Origin: Truepera radiovictrix DSM 17093
GTDB taxonomy: Bacteria; Deinococcota; Deinococci; Deinococcales; Trueperaceae
Assembly: GCF_000092425.1 (NCBI RefSeq)
Contig: NC_014221.1
Location: forward strand, 400,001 to 464,000
DNA: 64,000 nt
Reading direction: 5' to 3'
Shown here: positions 54,920-63,915 of the stretch, one piece after another
How positions within the stretch are numbered: position 1 is the stretch's first letter
Layout: every line of letters begins with the position of its first letter
Position numbers and translations under genes: made by a program
Notes under the pieces: generated by a model
Databases searched by the model: none
What the model was told of the DNA's origin: nothing
Seen by the model: the letters and a program-made list of their open reading frames with translations, nothing else

Positions 54920-55564
54920 GTGCAGAGCTGCGCGGTGCTCATCCCGGCGTTTAACGAGGCGGCGAACGTGCCGAGCGTGGTGCGGGTCGCCCTCGAGGCC
55001 GCTCTTGGTCCCGTGTTGGTCGTCGATGATGGTTCGGGGGACGCGACGGCGCTCGCCGCCGAACGCGCCGGCGCGACGGTGCTGCGCCTGCCGCGCAACG
55101 AGGGAAAGGGGGGGGCGCTCTTCGCGGGCGCGCGGGCGCTCTCGAGCGACGTCGTGGTGCTCGTCGACGCCGACCTCTTGGGGCTAAGACCCGAGCACCT
55201 GCGCGACCTCGCGCTCCCCGTGCTGCGCGGCGAGGTCGAGATGACGCGCGGCGTCTTCGCCGGCGGCCGCTGGCGCACCACCGCGGCGCAGCGCCTGACG
55301 CCGCAGCTTAACGGGCAGCGCGCGCTCAAGCGGGAGCTGCTGCTCTCGGTCCCGGGGCTTAAAAGCAGCCGCTACGGCGTCGAGATCGCCATTACCGAGC
55401 ACGCCAAGCGCAGCGGTTGGCGCGTTCGGGACGTGCCGCTCGCCGGGGTGTCGCAGGTGATGAAGGAGGAGAAGCGCGGCTTCTGGCAGGGCGTCGCCAT
55501 GCGCCTCAAGATGTACGCCGAGATCCTCTGGGAGCTCGTGCGCAGCGCCCTGCGCGCGCCGTAG
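54920..55564 (+). CDS. Family 2 glycosyltransferase (polyprenyl-phosphate type)
   Basis: The 214-residue protein is a GT-A fold glycosyltransferase of family 2. It has the nucleotide-sugar pocket CAVLIPAFNEAANV near residue 4, VVDDGSGDATAL near residue 35 and the VVLVDADLLGL (DxD-like) block near residue 75. The acceptor-side motif appears as LNGQRALKRELL. No membrane helices follow, so it is a soluble or peripheral enzyme. Similar proteins act like dolichol- or polyprenyl-phosphate sugar synthases. Donor and acceptor are not known. Confidence 0.82.
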   Translation: MQSCAVLIPAFNEAANVPSVVRVALEAALGPVLVVDDGSGDATALAAERAGATVLRLPRNEGKGGALFAGARALSSDVVVLVDADLLGLRPEHLRDLALPVLRGEVEMTRGVFAGGRWRTTAAQRLTPQLNGQRALKRELLLSVPGLKSSRYGVEIAITEHAKRSGWRVRDVPLAGVSQVMKEEKRGFWQGVAMRLKMYAEILWELVRSALRAP

Positions 55565-55575
55565 ACTGGCGTATG
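55562..55575 (+). promoter_or_regulatory. Leaderless-type -10 of the MBL hydrolase gene
   Basis: TAGACT (55562-55567) overlaps the end of the glycosyltransferase gene and lies 5 nt before the ATG at 55573. Confidence 0.4.
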
Positions 55576-56205
55576 CTCTCACTCTCCGGCTTCTGCGTCG
55601 GCCCTCTGCAGGAGAACACCTACCTGCTCGCCGACACCGAGACGCTCGAGGCGGTCCTCGTCGACCCCGGCGACGAGGCGGAGCGCCTCTTAGCGGCCCT
55701 CGCGGGTTTTAAGCTCACCGCGATCTGGCTTACCCACGCCCACTTCGACCACGTGGGCGCGCTCGCTGCGGTGCACGAAGCGCACCCCGTACCCGTCTAC
55801 CTGCATCCGGCCGACCGGCCGCTGTTGGCGCAGGCGGCCGCGAGCGCCGCGCTCTTCGGCCTCCCGCTGCGCCAACCCGAGCTGCCGACGCTCCCCTTGG
55901 CGCACGCTCAGCAGCTCCAGGTGGGCGCTTACCGCGCGCGCTGCCTCCACACCCCCGGTCACGCGCCGGGGCACGTGGCGTTTTACCTCGCCGAGGCGGG
56001 GGTGCTGCTCGCCGGCGACGCCCTGTTTCGGGGGTCGATCGGGCGCACCGACCTGCCCGGGGGGGATCTGGAGACGCTCCTTAGGAGCCTCCGCGACGAG
56101 GTCCTCACGCTCCCCGACGAGACCCGCGTGCTGCCGGGGCACGGGCCCGAGACGACCGTGGGATCAGAGCGGCGCCGCAACCCGTTTCTGCAGGGGTTGG
56201 CGTGA
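55573..56205 (+). CDS. MBL-fold hydrolase (glyoxalase II-like)
   Basis: The 210-residue protein has the metallo-beta-lactamase fold. Its main metal motif is THAHFDHVGAL near residue 55, the second His is in HTPGHAPGHVAFY, the Asp is in LLAGDALF, and the last His is in LPGHGPETTVG. The start QENTYLLAD is typical for small glyoxalase II-like hydrolases. The ATG at 55573 is chosen for the promoter box 5 nt upstream; the frame is open further upstream inside the previous gene. The substrate (thioester or otherwise) is not readable. Confidence 0.87.
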   Translation: MLSLSGFCVGPLQENTYLLADTETLEAVLVDPGDEAERLLAALAGFKLTAIWLTHAHFDHVGALAAVHEAHPVPVYLHPADRPLLAQAAASAALFGLPLRQPELPTLPLAHAQQLQVGAYRARCLHTPGHAPGHVAFYLAEAGVLLAGDALFRGSIGRTDLPGGDLETLLRSLRDEVLTLPDETRVLPGHGPETTVGSERRRNPFLQGLA

Positions 56206-56214
56206 GCGCGGGCC

Positions 56215-56694
56215 GTGACGGCGCGCGCTGAGGTCCAGAGCCACACGGTCGGCCTCATCGCCGACACGCACGGCCTGCTGCGCCCCGAAGCGCTCGAGGC
56301 GCTGCGCGGGGTTTCGCTCATCGTGCACGCGGGCGACATCGGGGACAGGGGCATCTTGGAGGTGCTCGGGAGGCTCGCACCCGTGTGCGCCGTGCGCGGC
56401 AACACCGACCGCGAGGCGTGGGCGCTGCGGCTGCCGCGCTACGAGCTCGTGAATGTAGGCGCACTGACGCTCTACGTCCACCACGGCCACGAGCCGCTCG
56501 ACCTCGAGCCGCGCGCGGCAGGGTGCGGGGTCGTGGTGAGCGGCCACACCCACGTGCCCAAGATCGAGACCCGCGACGGCGTGCTCTACGTCAACCCGGG
56601 CAGCGCCGGGCCGAAGCGCTTTGACCTGCCGGTGACGGTGGCGCGGCTGTGGGTGCGGGGGCAGGAGGCCGAGGCGAAGCTCCTCCCCCTCTAG
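56215..56694 (+). CDS. MJ0936/YfcE-type metallophosphodiesterase
   Basis: The 159-residue protein is a small calcineurin-like phosphoesterase. Metal ligands are in IADTHGLL near residue 15, VHAGDIGD near residue 38, VRGNTDRE near residue 60 and VSGHTHVP near residue 108. YVNPGSAGPKRF is the family end signature. Related enzymes hydrolyse phosphodiesters such as p-nitrophenyl substrates in vitro; the natural target is unknown. Its TAG shares the four bases CTAG with the stop of the convergent amidohydrolase gene. Confidence 0.88.
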   Translation: MTARAEVQSHTVGLIADTHGLLRPEALEALRGVSLIVHAGDIGDRGILEVLGRLAPVCAVRGNTDREAWALRLPRYELVNVGALTLYVHHGHEPLDLEPRAAGCGVVVSGHTHVPKIETRDGVLYVNPGSAGPKRFDLPVTVARLWVRGQEAEAKLLPL

Positions 56695-58304
56695 CCCCGG
56701 TGGACGACCTCGCCGCCGCACACCGTGAGCGCCGCCGTGAGCGTGCTCAAGCGTTCGGCGGGCAGGGCGAACACGTCCGCACTCAGCAGGGCGAGGTCGG
56801 CGAGCATCCCCGCCTTGAGCTGCCCCTTGTCGCGCTCCCCAAACTCGGCGAAGGCGGCGCCCTTGGTGTAGGCCTCGAGCGTCGCCTCGAGGGTCTGCGC
56901 CTGCGCGGGGAGCCCCTCGGCCCACGGTTGCCGGTTGACGGCCGCGTCAAACCCCAGAAAGGGGTTCATGCTCACCACCGGCCAGTCGCTGCCGAAACAC
57001 AGGTGCGCGCCCGCTGCGCGCAGCGTCTCCCAGGGAAAAGCGTCGGCGTAGCGCGCAGCGGGGATACAGGCGAGCCACGAGGGGAGGTAATCGCGTTCGG
57101 GGCGGGTGCAGTGAAAGGGCTGCATGCTGGCCGTGACGCCGAGCTCGGCGAAGCGGGGGACGTCGTCTGGGTGCAAAAGCTCGATGTGCTCGATGCGGTG
57201 ACGGGTGTCGCGCGGCCCGTTGGCGCGCCGCGCCGCCGCAAAGGCGTCGAGCGCGCGCCGCACCGCCGCGTCGCCGACGGCGTGAACGGCGACCTGCAAC
57301 CCCGCGCGTTCGGCGCGCACGGCGATCTCGCGGGCGTGCTCGGCGCTAAAGATGGCCTCGCCGCACCCCGCTGCGCCCGCGTACGGCTCGGTCAAAAAGG
57401 CCGTGTAGGACTCGACGACCCCGTCCATGAAGAGCTTAAGCGCCCCCGCGCGGAGCTTGGCGCTGCGGTACGCGCGCATCGCGACCGCCTCGCCCTCGAT
57501 AGCGCTTAGGGGGGTGTGCGGGTACATCCGGAAGGGCACGTATAGGCGCAGGCTCAGCTCGCCCGCCTCGTCGAGCGCCCGGTAGTGGGCGAACTCGTCG
57601 AGGTCGCCATTCATGTTGTGCACGCTGGTGATGCCGTAGGCGTTGGCGAGGCGCATCCCGCGCCGCAAAAGGTCGCGCACCTCCGCTGGGCTCGGTTCGG
57701 GCAGAAGCCGATAGACGAGCTCCATGGCCTCGAACTCGCGCAGCTCGCCCGTGGCGAGGCCGTCGTCGCCGAGGACCACCTCAGCGTTCGAGGGCACCTC
57801 GGCGCCGTGCAAGATGCCCGCCGCCCTGAGCGCCGCGGTGTTGCACCAAGCGGTGTGGAAGTCGAAGCAGGTGAGCACCATCGGGCGGTGCGGCTCGAGC
57901 GCGTCGAGGTGCTGCCTGGTGAGCCGCTCCCCCGGCAGCACGTCGTACGCGAGCCCCTGGGCGCGCAGCCACGGGCTCTCGGGGTGCGCCGCGGCGTAGC
58001 CGCGGATGGCCTCGCCGAGCGCCTCGAGGCCGCGCACGCCCCCCAACTGCAGGTCGTCGAGCCGCAGCGAGCCCCACAGCAGGTGAAAGTGGCTGTCGAT
58101 GAGGCCGGGGAGCAGCGTGCGCCCCTCGCCGTCGATTATCTCAGTCGCTGGGCCGCGTAGCGGCGCCGCCTCCCGCTCGCTGCCGACGTAGAGGATGCGC
58201 TCGCCCTTGACGGCGACCGTGTCGGCGCGGGGGTTGCTCTTGTCGAGGGTCCAGGCGCGGGCGTTCGTGATGATGAGGTCGGCAGCGGCGTCTAGGGGGG
58301 GCAT
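56691..58304 (-). CDS. YtcJ-type metal-dependent amidohydrolase
   Basis: This 537-residue protein belongs to the amidohydrolase-3 (YtcJ) group. The metal-binding start is LPGLIDSHFHLLWG near residue 48. The middle has VAVHAVGDAAVRRAL near residue 328, followed by HRIEHIELLHPDDVPR. The distal Asp motif is LCFGSDWPVVSMNPF near residue 432. Such enzymes cleave amides or carbamates, but specificity varies widely. TACAAC (plus-strand 58312-58317) sits 7 nt before the ATG. A separate operon of cytochrome genes lies upstream. Confidence 0.87.
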   Translation of the reverse strand: MPPLDAAADLIITNARAWTLDKSNPRADTVAVKGERILYVGSEREAAPLRGPATEIIDGEGRTLLPGLIDSHFHLLWGSLRLDDLQLGGVRGLEALGEAIRGYAAAHPESPWLRAQGLAYDVLPGERLTRQHLDALEPHRPMVLTCFDFHTAWCNTAALRAAGILHGAEVPSNAEVVLGDDGLATGELREFEAMELVYRLLPEPSPAEVRDLLRRGMRLANAYGITSVHNMNGDLDEFAHYRALDEAGELSLRLYVPFRMYPHTPLSAIEGEAVAMRAYRSAKLRAGALKLFMDGVVESYTAFLTEPYAGAAGCGEAIFSAEHAREIAVRAERAGLQVAVHAVGDAAVRRALDAFAAARRANGPRDTRHRIEHIELLHPDDVPRFAELGVTASMQPFHCTRPERDYLPSWLACIPAARYADAFPWETLRAAGAHLCFGSDWPVVSMNPFLGFDAAVNRQPWAEGLPAQAQTLEATLEAYTKGAAFAEFGERDKGQLKAGMLADLALLSADVFALPAERLSTLTAALTVCGGEVVHRG

Positions 58305-58382
58305 AGCGTCCGTTGTAGCACGTCCGGGCGCGCGCCGGTGCGCCTTCGGAGCCGTAGGGGGGAGGCGGCTCGGGTCTAGGGG

Positions 58383-58964
58383 TCAGGCGGGCGCCTCGAG
58401 CCCGACCGCGAAGAGCTCGTCCCCTTGGGGTGAGAGCTGCACGCGCGGCAAGGGGTCGCGCGCGGGCCCGCTCACGGCGCGCCCCGCTTGCAGCGGGGCG
58501 AAGACGCTGAGGTGGCACGGGCAGGTCAGCACGGGTTGGTCGGTGCGGTGGTTGAAGGCGACCGCGACCGCCTCGAGGTTGCGGTTGAGTGACACCGGGC
58601 ACCCGAGGTGCGTGCAGAGGCGGCTAAAGGCGGCGAGGTGCACCCCTGAGACGCTCAAACCGCCGGGGACCGGTTCGGGGAGGCGCAGCGCGAGGGCGGC
58701 GGTGCCCGCGAAGGTGAACTCGAGCGCGCTCCACACCTCGGGAAAGTCGGCGACGCTGCCGATGCGTTCGGGGGGGTGCGGGGTAAAGGTCGGTGCGTCG
58801 TCGGGCGTGACCTTGCTGAAGTGCACGCGGTACGCCTCCCACACCCCCCACCCCGTGGCGCCGACGGCGGCGAGCACCGGCAGGCGCCAGAGCCAGGTGA
58901 TGAGGCGTCGGCGCGTGGCGTCGGGGGCGTCTGGCGTGGGGGTGGTCTGTGGGGTCTCGGTCAT
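58383..58964 (-). CDS. qcrA: Rieske [2Fe-2S] protein, membrane-anchored
   Basis: The 193-residue protein has an N-terminal membrane helix (about 20-40). The Rieske cluster motifs are CTHLGC (near residue 118) and CPCHLSVF (near residue 150), which supply two Cys and two His ligands plus the disulfide Cys pair. That is the quinol-cytochrome c reductase type. It ends the ccm operon. No cytochrome b gene is adjacent, so it either serves a bc-like complex encoded elsewhere or an alternative oxidoreductase. Confidence 0.85.
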   Translation of the reverse strand: MTETPQTTPTPDAPDATRRRLITWLWRLPVLAAVGATGWGVWEAYRVHFSKVTPDDAPTFTPHPPERIGSVADFPEVWSALEFTFAGTAALALRLPEPVPGGLSVSGVHLAAFSRLCTHLGCPVSLNRNLEAVAVAFNHRTDQPVLTCPCHLSVFAPLQAGRAVSGPARDPLPRVQLSPQGDELFAVGLEAPA

Positions 58965-58973
58965 GGTGGTGCT

Positions 58974-60425
58974 TTAGGGGGTGGTGTAGGTCGTCCCGGG
59001 TGCGGCGGTCGTCTCGGCGGGGGCGACGGGCGCCGTCTCGGCGCCGCGCTCGGGGGTGCCAGCGTCCTCCGTGGGGTGGGCCAGGGTGTCGTCGGGGACG
59101 GCCGAGGAGGCGGCGGGGGCGGCTGGCGCAGCGGCTGCCCCCGCGCCCGCGGCTTCGGCGAAGAGCTCCGCGGGGAGGTCCTGGAGCTCCTCCTGCGTGG
59201 GCGGCAGGGCGTCCTCTGCGGCGCGCTCGCGGGCCGTGGCGATGAGCTCGGCGACCCGTTCGTCCCCCGCAGCGGCGCGCGCGTAAACCTCCCAGGCGTC
59301 GGCGGCCGCCGCGTAGTCACCCGCCGCGAAGCGCGCGCTCCCCAGGTAGAGGCGCGTCGCGTGGTCTTGCGGGTCGAGCGCGAGCGCGCGCTCCAAAACG
59401 GCGGCCGCGTCGTCGAAGCGCCCCCCCAACGAGAGCTGCTGCCCGACGCGCGAGAGCGCCGTGGCGTGGTGCGGATCGGCCTCGGTGAGCAGCCGGAAGT
59501 AGACGTCGACCGCGCGGTCGCGCTCGCCGCTCTCCCAGTGCGCGTCGGCCAGCGCGGCGAGGTTTTCGGCGCTCGGGTCGGCTTCGGCCGCCGCCAACAG
59601 GGCGGCGAAGGTGCGCGCGAGCTGGAGCCGCGCCGCGACCTCCGCGTCACCCGCGCCCCCGGGCGCTTCGAGGTAGGCCTCCCAAGCCTCGATAGCGGCC
59701 TCCATGTTGCGGCTCGCGTAGTGCACCTCCCCCAGGATGTAGAGCGTCTCGAGGTCTTCGGGGTCGGCGTTGCGGGCGAGCTCGAGGTACTGCACCGCCT
59801 CGGCGAGGTTGACCTGGAGCCGCAAAAAGCCGAGCCGCTGCAGCGCGACCGCGGGCGGTGGGGAGACCTCCTGGGTGATGCGGACGTAGAGCGCCTCGGC
59901 GGCGTCGCCGTTGTCGGCGCGCCAGTAGCCGTCGGCCAGGGCGAGGAGGTTGGCCGCGCTGGGGTCGCGCGCGGCGGCGCGCTCGAGCCGCTGCAGCTCG
60001 CGACCCGTGATCGCGGGCGGGCCGCCGTCGACGCTGCGGACCTCGGGGGGCAGGTTGTTCGTCACGAAGGTAGCGCCGACGAGCACCCCCGCGAGCAGCG
60101 TCAGCGCCACGGCGGCGAGGCCCCGCGGGGGCGCCGCTGGGGGCTCAGGGGGCGCCTCGCGCTGGCGTTCGTCGAGCGCGCGCAGCACCTTGGCCGCTTT
60201 GGCTTCGTAGCGCCCGCGCAGCGCCGCGCGGCGCGCCTCGGGCAGGTCGGTGCGCGCGTCGAGCTCGCGGATCGCGCGCAGGAGCGCGTCGCGCTCCTCC
60301 TCGAGGTCTTGCGTCACGGGGTCGCGCAGGTCGGGCAAAGGGTCGCTCTGGCGCGGGAAGAGGAGCGGGATAGCGAGGTAGGCGAACAGTAGCGCCGCTA
60401 GGAGAAGGACGAAAAGCAGGTTCAC
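58974..60425 (-). CDS. ccmI: CcmI-like TPR protein of cytochrome c maturation
   Basis: The 483-residue protein has an N-terminal membrane helix and a charged LRDPVTQDLEEERDALL segment, then a second helix near residue 110. A periplasmic domain of several TPR repeats follows, for example SAANLLALADGYWRADN and ATRLYLGSARFAAGDY. CcmI/CcmH-C proteins hold apocytochrome c for ligation. The C-terminal 60 residues are Ala/Pro/Thr-rich. Its start overlaps the end of ccmH. Confidence 0.85.
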   Translation of the reverse strand: MNLLFVLLLAALLFAYLAIPLLFPRQSDPLPDLRDPVTQDLEEERDALLRAIRELDARTDLPEARRAALRGRYEAKAAKVLRALDERQREAPPEPPAAPPRGLAAVALTLLAGVLVGATFVTNNLPPEVRSVDGGPPAITGRELQRLERAAARDPSAANLLALADGYWRADNGDAAEALYVRITQEVSPPPAVALQRLGFLRLQVNLAEAVQYLELARNADPEDLETLYILGEVHYASRNMEAAIEAWEAYLEAPGGAGDAEVAARLQLARTFAALLAAAEADPSAENLAALADAHWESGERDRAVDVYFRLLTEADPHHATALSRVGQQLSLGGRFDDAAAVLERALALDPQDHATRLYLGSARFAAGDYAAAADAWEVYARAAAGDERVAELIATARERAAEDALPPTQEELQDLPAELFAEAAGAGAAAAPAAPAASSAVPDDTLAHPTEDAGTPERGAETAPVAPAETTAAPGTTYTTP

Positions 60426-60895
60426 GGGGCTCCTTCGGGGGCGTGCTCGGGGCCAGCGGTGAGTTCGCGCTGCACGCGCTCAAGCCCTTCGGCGTCGACC
60501 TCGATGGGGGCGGCGGCGGCGCGCGTCCAACGCCGCACGAGGAGCGCCAACAGGGTCACGCCGGCGAGCACGGCGAGGATCGGCAACACCCAAACGACGA
60601 GGTGGATGCCGCGGCGGGGGGGCTCGAGCAGGATCCAGTCGCCGTAGCGCGCCGTAAAGTAGGCCAAGATCTCCTCGCGGCTGTGGCCTTCGGCGAGGAG
60701 CTCGCGGATGATGCCGCGGAATTCGACGCTGGTGGTGGCGTTCGAGTCGGCGGCCGACTCCGCGCGGCAGACCGGACAGCGCAGCTCGCGGGCGATGGCA
60801 AAGACTTCCTGCTCGAGCTCGACGTGCTGGGCAAAAGCCGCGCCGAGAAGGCTAAGGATTAGTAGCAGGGTGCGTCGCATGTCTCGTGTGCTCAC
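60422..60895 (-). CDS. ccmH: CcmH (CcmL) thioredox subunit
   Basis: The 157-residue protein has a signal peptide, the periplasmic motif LRCPVCRAES (LRCxxC, near residue 38) that reduces apocytochrome c, and a membrane helix near residue 105. The helix-loop motif EILAYFTARYGDWILL is conserved. It works with CcmG and CcmF in heme attachment. The start overlaps the ccmG stop by 4 bp. Confidence 0.92.
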   Translation of the reverse strand: MSTRDMRRTLLLILSLLGAAFAQHVELEQEVFAIARELRCPVCRAESAADSNATTSVEFRGIIRELLAEGHSREEILAYFTARYGDWILLEPPRRGIHLVVWVLPILAVLAGVTLLALLVRRWTRAAAAPIEVDAEGLERVQRELTAGPEHAPEGAP

Positions 60896-61467
60896 TCGAG
60901 CAGCGCCCGAATCTGCGCGTCGAGGGTTTCGCGGCTGATCTCACCGGCGTGGCGGTAGCTCAGCGTCCCGTCGGCGCGGATGAAAAAGGTCTCGGGGAGC
61001 CCGAAAAGCCCGTAGTCGATGTTGATGCGGTTGTCCGCGTCGAGCCCGTTGGGGTAGGAGATGCTGAACTCGTCGAGCAGCTCCTGAGCGCCCCGTTGGC
61101 TCCGCTCTTGGGTGTTGACGCCGACGAACAGCACCTCGTCACCGTACTCTTGCCAGCTCGCCTCCAAGATGGGCATCTCGACGCGGCAGGGGCCGCACCA
61201 CGACGCCCAGAAGTTGAGCACGATGGGGGTGCCGCGGTAGTCGGCGAGGTCGAAGGTGGGGCCGTAGGGGTCGGTGTAACGCGCAAAGAGCGGCATGGTA
61301 AACGCCGGCGCCGGCGATTCGATCAGCGCCGAGGGGATGTCGTCGCGGCGGGTCGGGTCGCGAAAGAGCCCGAAGGTCAGCAGCGCCGCGAGCGCGGCGA
61401 CGCCGAGCAGCACCCACGCTAGGCGCCTCGCCCCCCCCGCGGGGCGCTCCTTGGCGGGGGCGCTCAT
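60892..61467 (-). CDS. ccmG: CcmG/DsbE thioredoxin-like protein
   Basis: The 191-residue protein is a membrane-anchored periplasmic thioredoxin. It has an N-terminal helix (about 17-36) and the active site WASWCGPCRVEMP near residue 87. It also has the LFGLPETFFIRADG segment with the cis-Pro near residue 155. CcmG keeps apocytochrome cysteines reduced. The ATG at 61467 overlaps the ccmF stop (ATGA), which fixes this start against a longer frame. Confidence 0.92.
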   Translation of the reverse strand: MSAPAKERPAGGARRLAWVLLGVAALAALLTFGLFRDPTRRDDIPSALIESPAPAFTMPLFARYTDPYGPTFDLADYRGTPIVLNFWASWCGPCRVEMPILEASWQEYGDEVLFVGVNTQERSQRGAQELLDEFSISYPNGLDADNRINIDYGLFGLPETFFIRADGTLSYRHAGEISRETLDAQIRALLE

Positions 61468-63497
61468 ACGCGCGCCCCCGGAACCGTCTCGGGCACCCCC
61501 TCGGCCGCGGCCGCGGTGACGCGCCGCTTCTGGCGGCGGGGGGCGGGGAGCAGGGTGTAGGCGGTGCCGAACGCGAGGATGGCGGTGCCGATCCAGATCC
61601 AGGCGATCAGCGGGCTCTGCACGGCGCGCAGCACGATAAAGTCCTGGTCCGGCCGGACGGGGCCGGCGACGTTGAGGTAGACGTCGTGCCAGGCGGTGTA
61701 GAGCACGTCGGGGGTGGGGACGGGTTGGGTGTCGCCGCCGCCGAAGACGTTGACCCGCGGGCGCAAGGTGGCGACGAAGCGCCCGTCGCGCCACACCTCG
61801 ACGACCGCGCCGGCGCTGATGCGCCCCGGCGTCTGCTCCATAAAGCGGTCGATGGCGCGCAGCTCATACCCCTGGAAGGGGACGCTCTCACCGAGCGTGA
61901 CGCGCAGCTGCTGGTCGACGCGGTACCCCCCCGAGCCGGCGATGCCGAGCGCGATCACCACCACCCCGAAGTGCACGATCATCGAACCGAAGCGGCGGCG
62001 GCTCTCGGTCGCGTACTGCACAAAGACCCGCAGCGGCCCCTGGCTGCTCAGCCGCAGCCGCGGGACCAGTGCGCCGCTTAAGAGCAGCCCGAGCGACACG
62101 AGGTTGTACGCGCAGAGCGCGACCGTCATCAGCGGGTAGAACTTGCGCACGCCGAAGAGGTAGGCGAGCGCCCCCGCGACGAGCGCCCCGCCGAGCATCC
62201 AGGCGAGGTTGCGCCTTAACGACTGCTCCTCGGCTTTACGCCAGGGCAGCAGCGGCCCGATGCCCATGAGCGCCAGGATACCGAGCCACAAGGGGAACGA
62301 GACCTGGTTGAAAAAGGGCGCCCCGACGGTGACCTTTTCACCCGTCACGGCCTCGACGAGAAGCGGGAAGAGCGTTCCCAAAAGCACCGCGAAGGTCATC
62401 GCCAAAAAGAGGACGTTGCCGAGCAGAAACGACCCCTCGCGGCTGACCACCGAGTCGAGGTCGGCGCGGTCGCGCACCTGGTCCCAGCGCAGGGCGAGCA
62501 GGCCAAAGGAGACTGCCGAGACGAGGAGGAAAAAGCCGAGAAAGTAGGGCCCCACGGGACCGTCGCCGAAGGCGTGGACGGAGGAGATCACCCCCGCGCG
62601 GATAATAAAGGTTCCGAGGATGGTGAGCGCAAAGGTCAGGATGATAAGGAGCAGGTTCCACGCTTTCAACATGCGGCGGCGCTCTTGGACCTGCACGCTG
62701 TGGATAAAGGCGGTCGCGGTGAGCCAAGGCAAGATAGAGACGTTTTCGACGGGGTCCCAAGCCCAGTAGCCCCCCCAGCCGAGCACCTCGTAGCTCCACC
62801 AACCGCCCGCGACCTTACCGAGCCCCAGAAAACCCCAACCGACGAGCGTCCAGGTGCGGGTCTGGGTCATCCACTCGCTGCCGGGGCGTTTGGTGATCAG
62901 AGCGGACATGGCGTAGGCGAAGGGGACGGTGAGCCCGACGTAGCCCAGGTAGATGAGAATCGGGTGCACCGCCATCATCCAGTGGTTTTGCAAGAGCGGG
63001 TTGGGGCCGGGGCCCTCGAGCGGGGGGGTGGCGAGCGCGATAAAGGGGTTGGCGACGAGCCCGTTGACGCTGATGAAAAAGACGTTGACGGCGTTCATCA
63101 CCACGAGCGCCCAGGGGCGCAGGGCGTCGTTGGGGGCGACGAGCGCCAACAGCGCCGTGTAGCCGGCGGCGAACCACGCCCAGAGGAGGATCGAGCCCTC
63201 GAGCGCGGCCCACATGGTAGCGACCTTGACCCACGTCGGCGAGGTCGAGATGGAGTGCTCGGCGACGTACTTGACGCTAAAGTCGTCGGTCAACAGGGCC
63301 GTTTGCATCACCACGACGGCCGCGGTCATGGCGAAAAAGATGCCGACGGCGGCGTAGCGCGCCGAGGTCTGCAGCCGCGCGTCGTGCCGCGCCGCGCCGA
63401 GAGCGCCCACGAGCACCGCGTAGAGCGCGAGCCCGAGGGCGAGCAGCACGCTCCCGCTGCCTAGATACGCCAAACTAAGCTGTGTAGGGTCGAACAT
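61464..63497 (-). CDS. ccmF: Cytochrome c heme lyase subunit CcmF
   Basis: CcmF is the membrane core of heme ligation in system I. The 677-residue protein has about 14 helices. It carries the periplasmic Trp-rich WWD region GGYWAWDPVENVSILPWL near residue 228, and the conserved HPILIYLGYVGLTVPFAYA segment near residue 176. Length is typical. Next to it lie ccmE upstream and ccmG, ccmH and ccmI downstream, all in the same direction. Confidence 0.95.
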   Translation of the reverse strand: MFDPTQLSLAYLGSGSVLLALGLALYAVLVGALGAARHDARLQTSARYAAVGIFFAMTAAVVVMQTALLTDDFSVKYVAEHSISTSPTWVKVATMWAALEGSILLWAWFAAGYTALLALVAPNDALRPWALVVMNAVNVFFISVNGLVANPFIALATPPLEGPGPNPLLQNHWMMAVHPILIYLGYVGLTVPFAYAMSALITKRPGSEWMTQTRTWTLVGWGFLGLGKVAGGWWSYEVLGWGGYWAWDPVENVSILPWLTATAFIHSVQVQERRRMLKAWNLLLIILTFALTILGTFIIRAGVISSVHAFGDGPVGPYFLGFFLLVSAVSFGLLALRWDQVRDRADLDSVVSREGSFLLGNVLFLAMTFAVLLGTLFPLLVEAVTGEKVTVGAPFFNQVSFPLWLGILALMGIGPLLPWRKAEEQSLRRNLAWMLGGALVAGALAYLFGVRKFYPLMTVALCAYNLVSLGLLLSGALVPRLRLSSQGPLRVFVQYATESRRRFGSMIVHFGVVVIALGIAGSGGYRVDQQLRVTLGESVPFQGYELRAIDRFMEQTPGRISAGAVVEVWRDGRFVATLRPRVNVFGGGDTQPVPTPDVLYTAWHDVYLNVAGPVRPDQDFIVLRAVQSPLIAWIWIGTAILAFGTAYTLLPAPRRQKRRVTAAAAEGVPETVPGARV

Positions 63498-63505
63498 CTT
63501 CCCCC

Positions 63506-63898
63506 TTAACGCAACGCTTCTTTGAGCTCGTCGAGGTCGATCTCTTCGCCCTCGGCCGGTTCGTACACCTCGGTGTGTTTGACGAGCACCTCGTCGCCCA
63601 TAAAGGTGCCGTCTTCAAAGCTACCGACGACGACGACGCCGGTGTTTTCCCGCAGCAGCTCGGGGGGGGCGCCGCCGTAGCGCACGGGAAAGCTCTGCAC
63701 GCTGTCGGTGATGTCGAAAGCGAGTTGCAGCGCGTCGCTGTCAAACGTCAGGGTGCCCTTTTCGACGAGCCCGCCCAGACGGATGCGGCCGCTATAGCTC
63801 TCCGGCGCGCTCGCGTACTCGCTCGGCAGGATAAAGTACACCAAGCTGTTTGCCAGCGCCTGGTACAAAAAGGTCCCCGCAACGCCCAAAAGCGCCAC
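63506..63898 (-). CDS. ccmE: Heme chaperone CcmE, start uncertain
   Basis: CcmE binds heme covalently in the periplasm and hands it to CcmF. The product has an N-terminal membrane segment, the beta-barrel blocks RIRLGGLVEKGTL and VVVGSFEDG, and the heme-binding His in VLVKHTEVYEP near residue 110. The only common start in frame is the GTG at 63898, which gives a clipped membrane helix and 130 residues. A CTG at 63919, overlapping the ccmD stop, or an ATC after a strong GGAGGAG site at about 63931, would give a normal length. A rare start codon is therefore possible. Confidence 0.85.
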   Translation of the reverse strand: MALLGVAGTFLYQALANSLVYFILPSEYASAPESYSGRIRLGGLVEKGTLTFDSDALQLAFDITDSVQSFPVRYGGAPPELLRENTGVVVVGSFEDGTFMGDEVLVKHTEVYEPAEGEEIDLDELKEALR

Positions 63899-63915
63899 CC
63901 CGGCGACGCTGTAGA

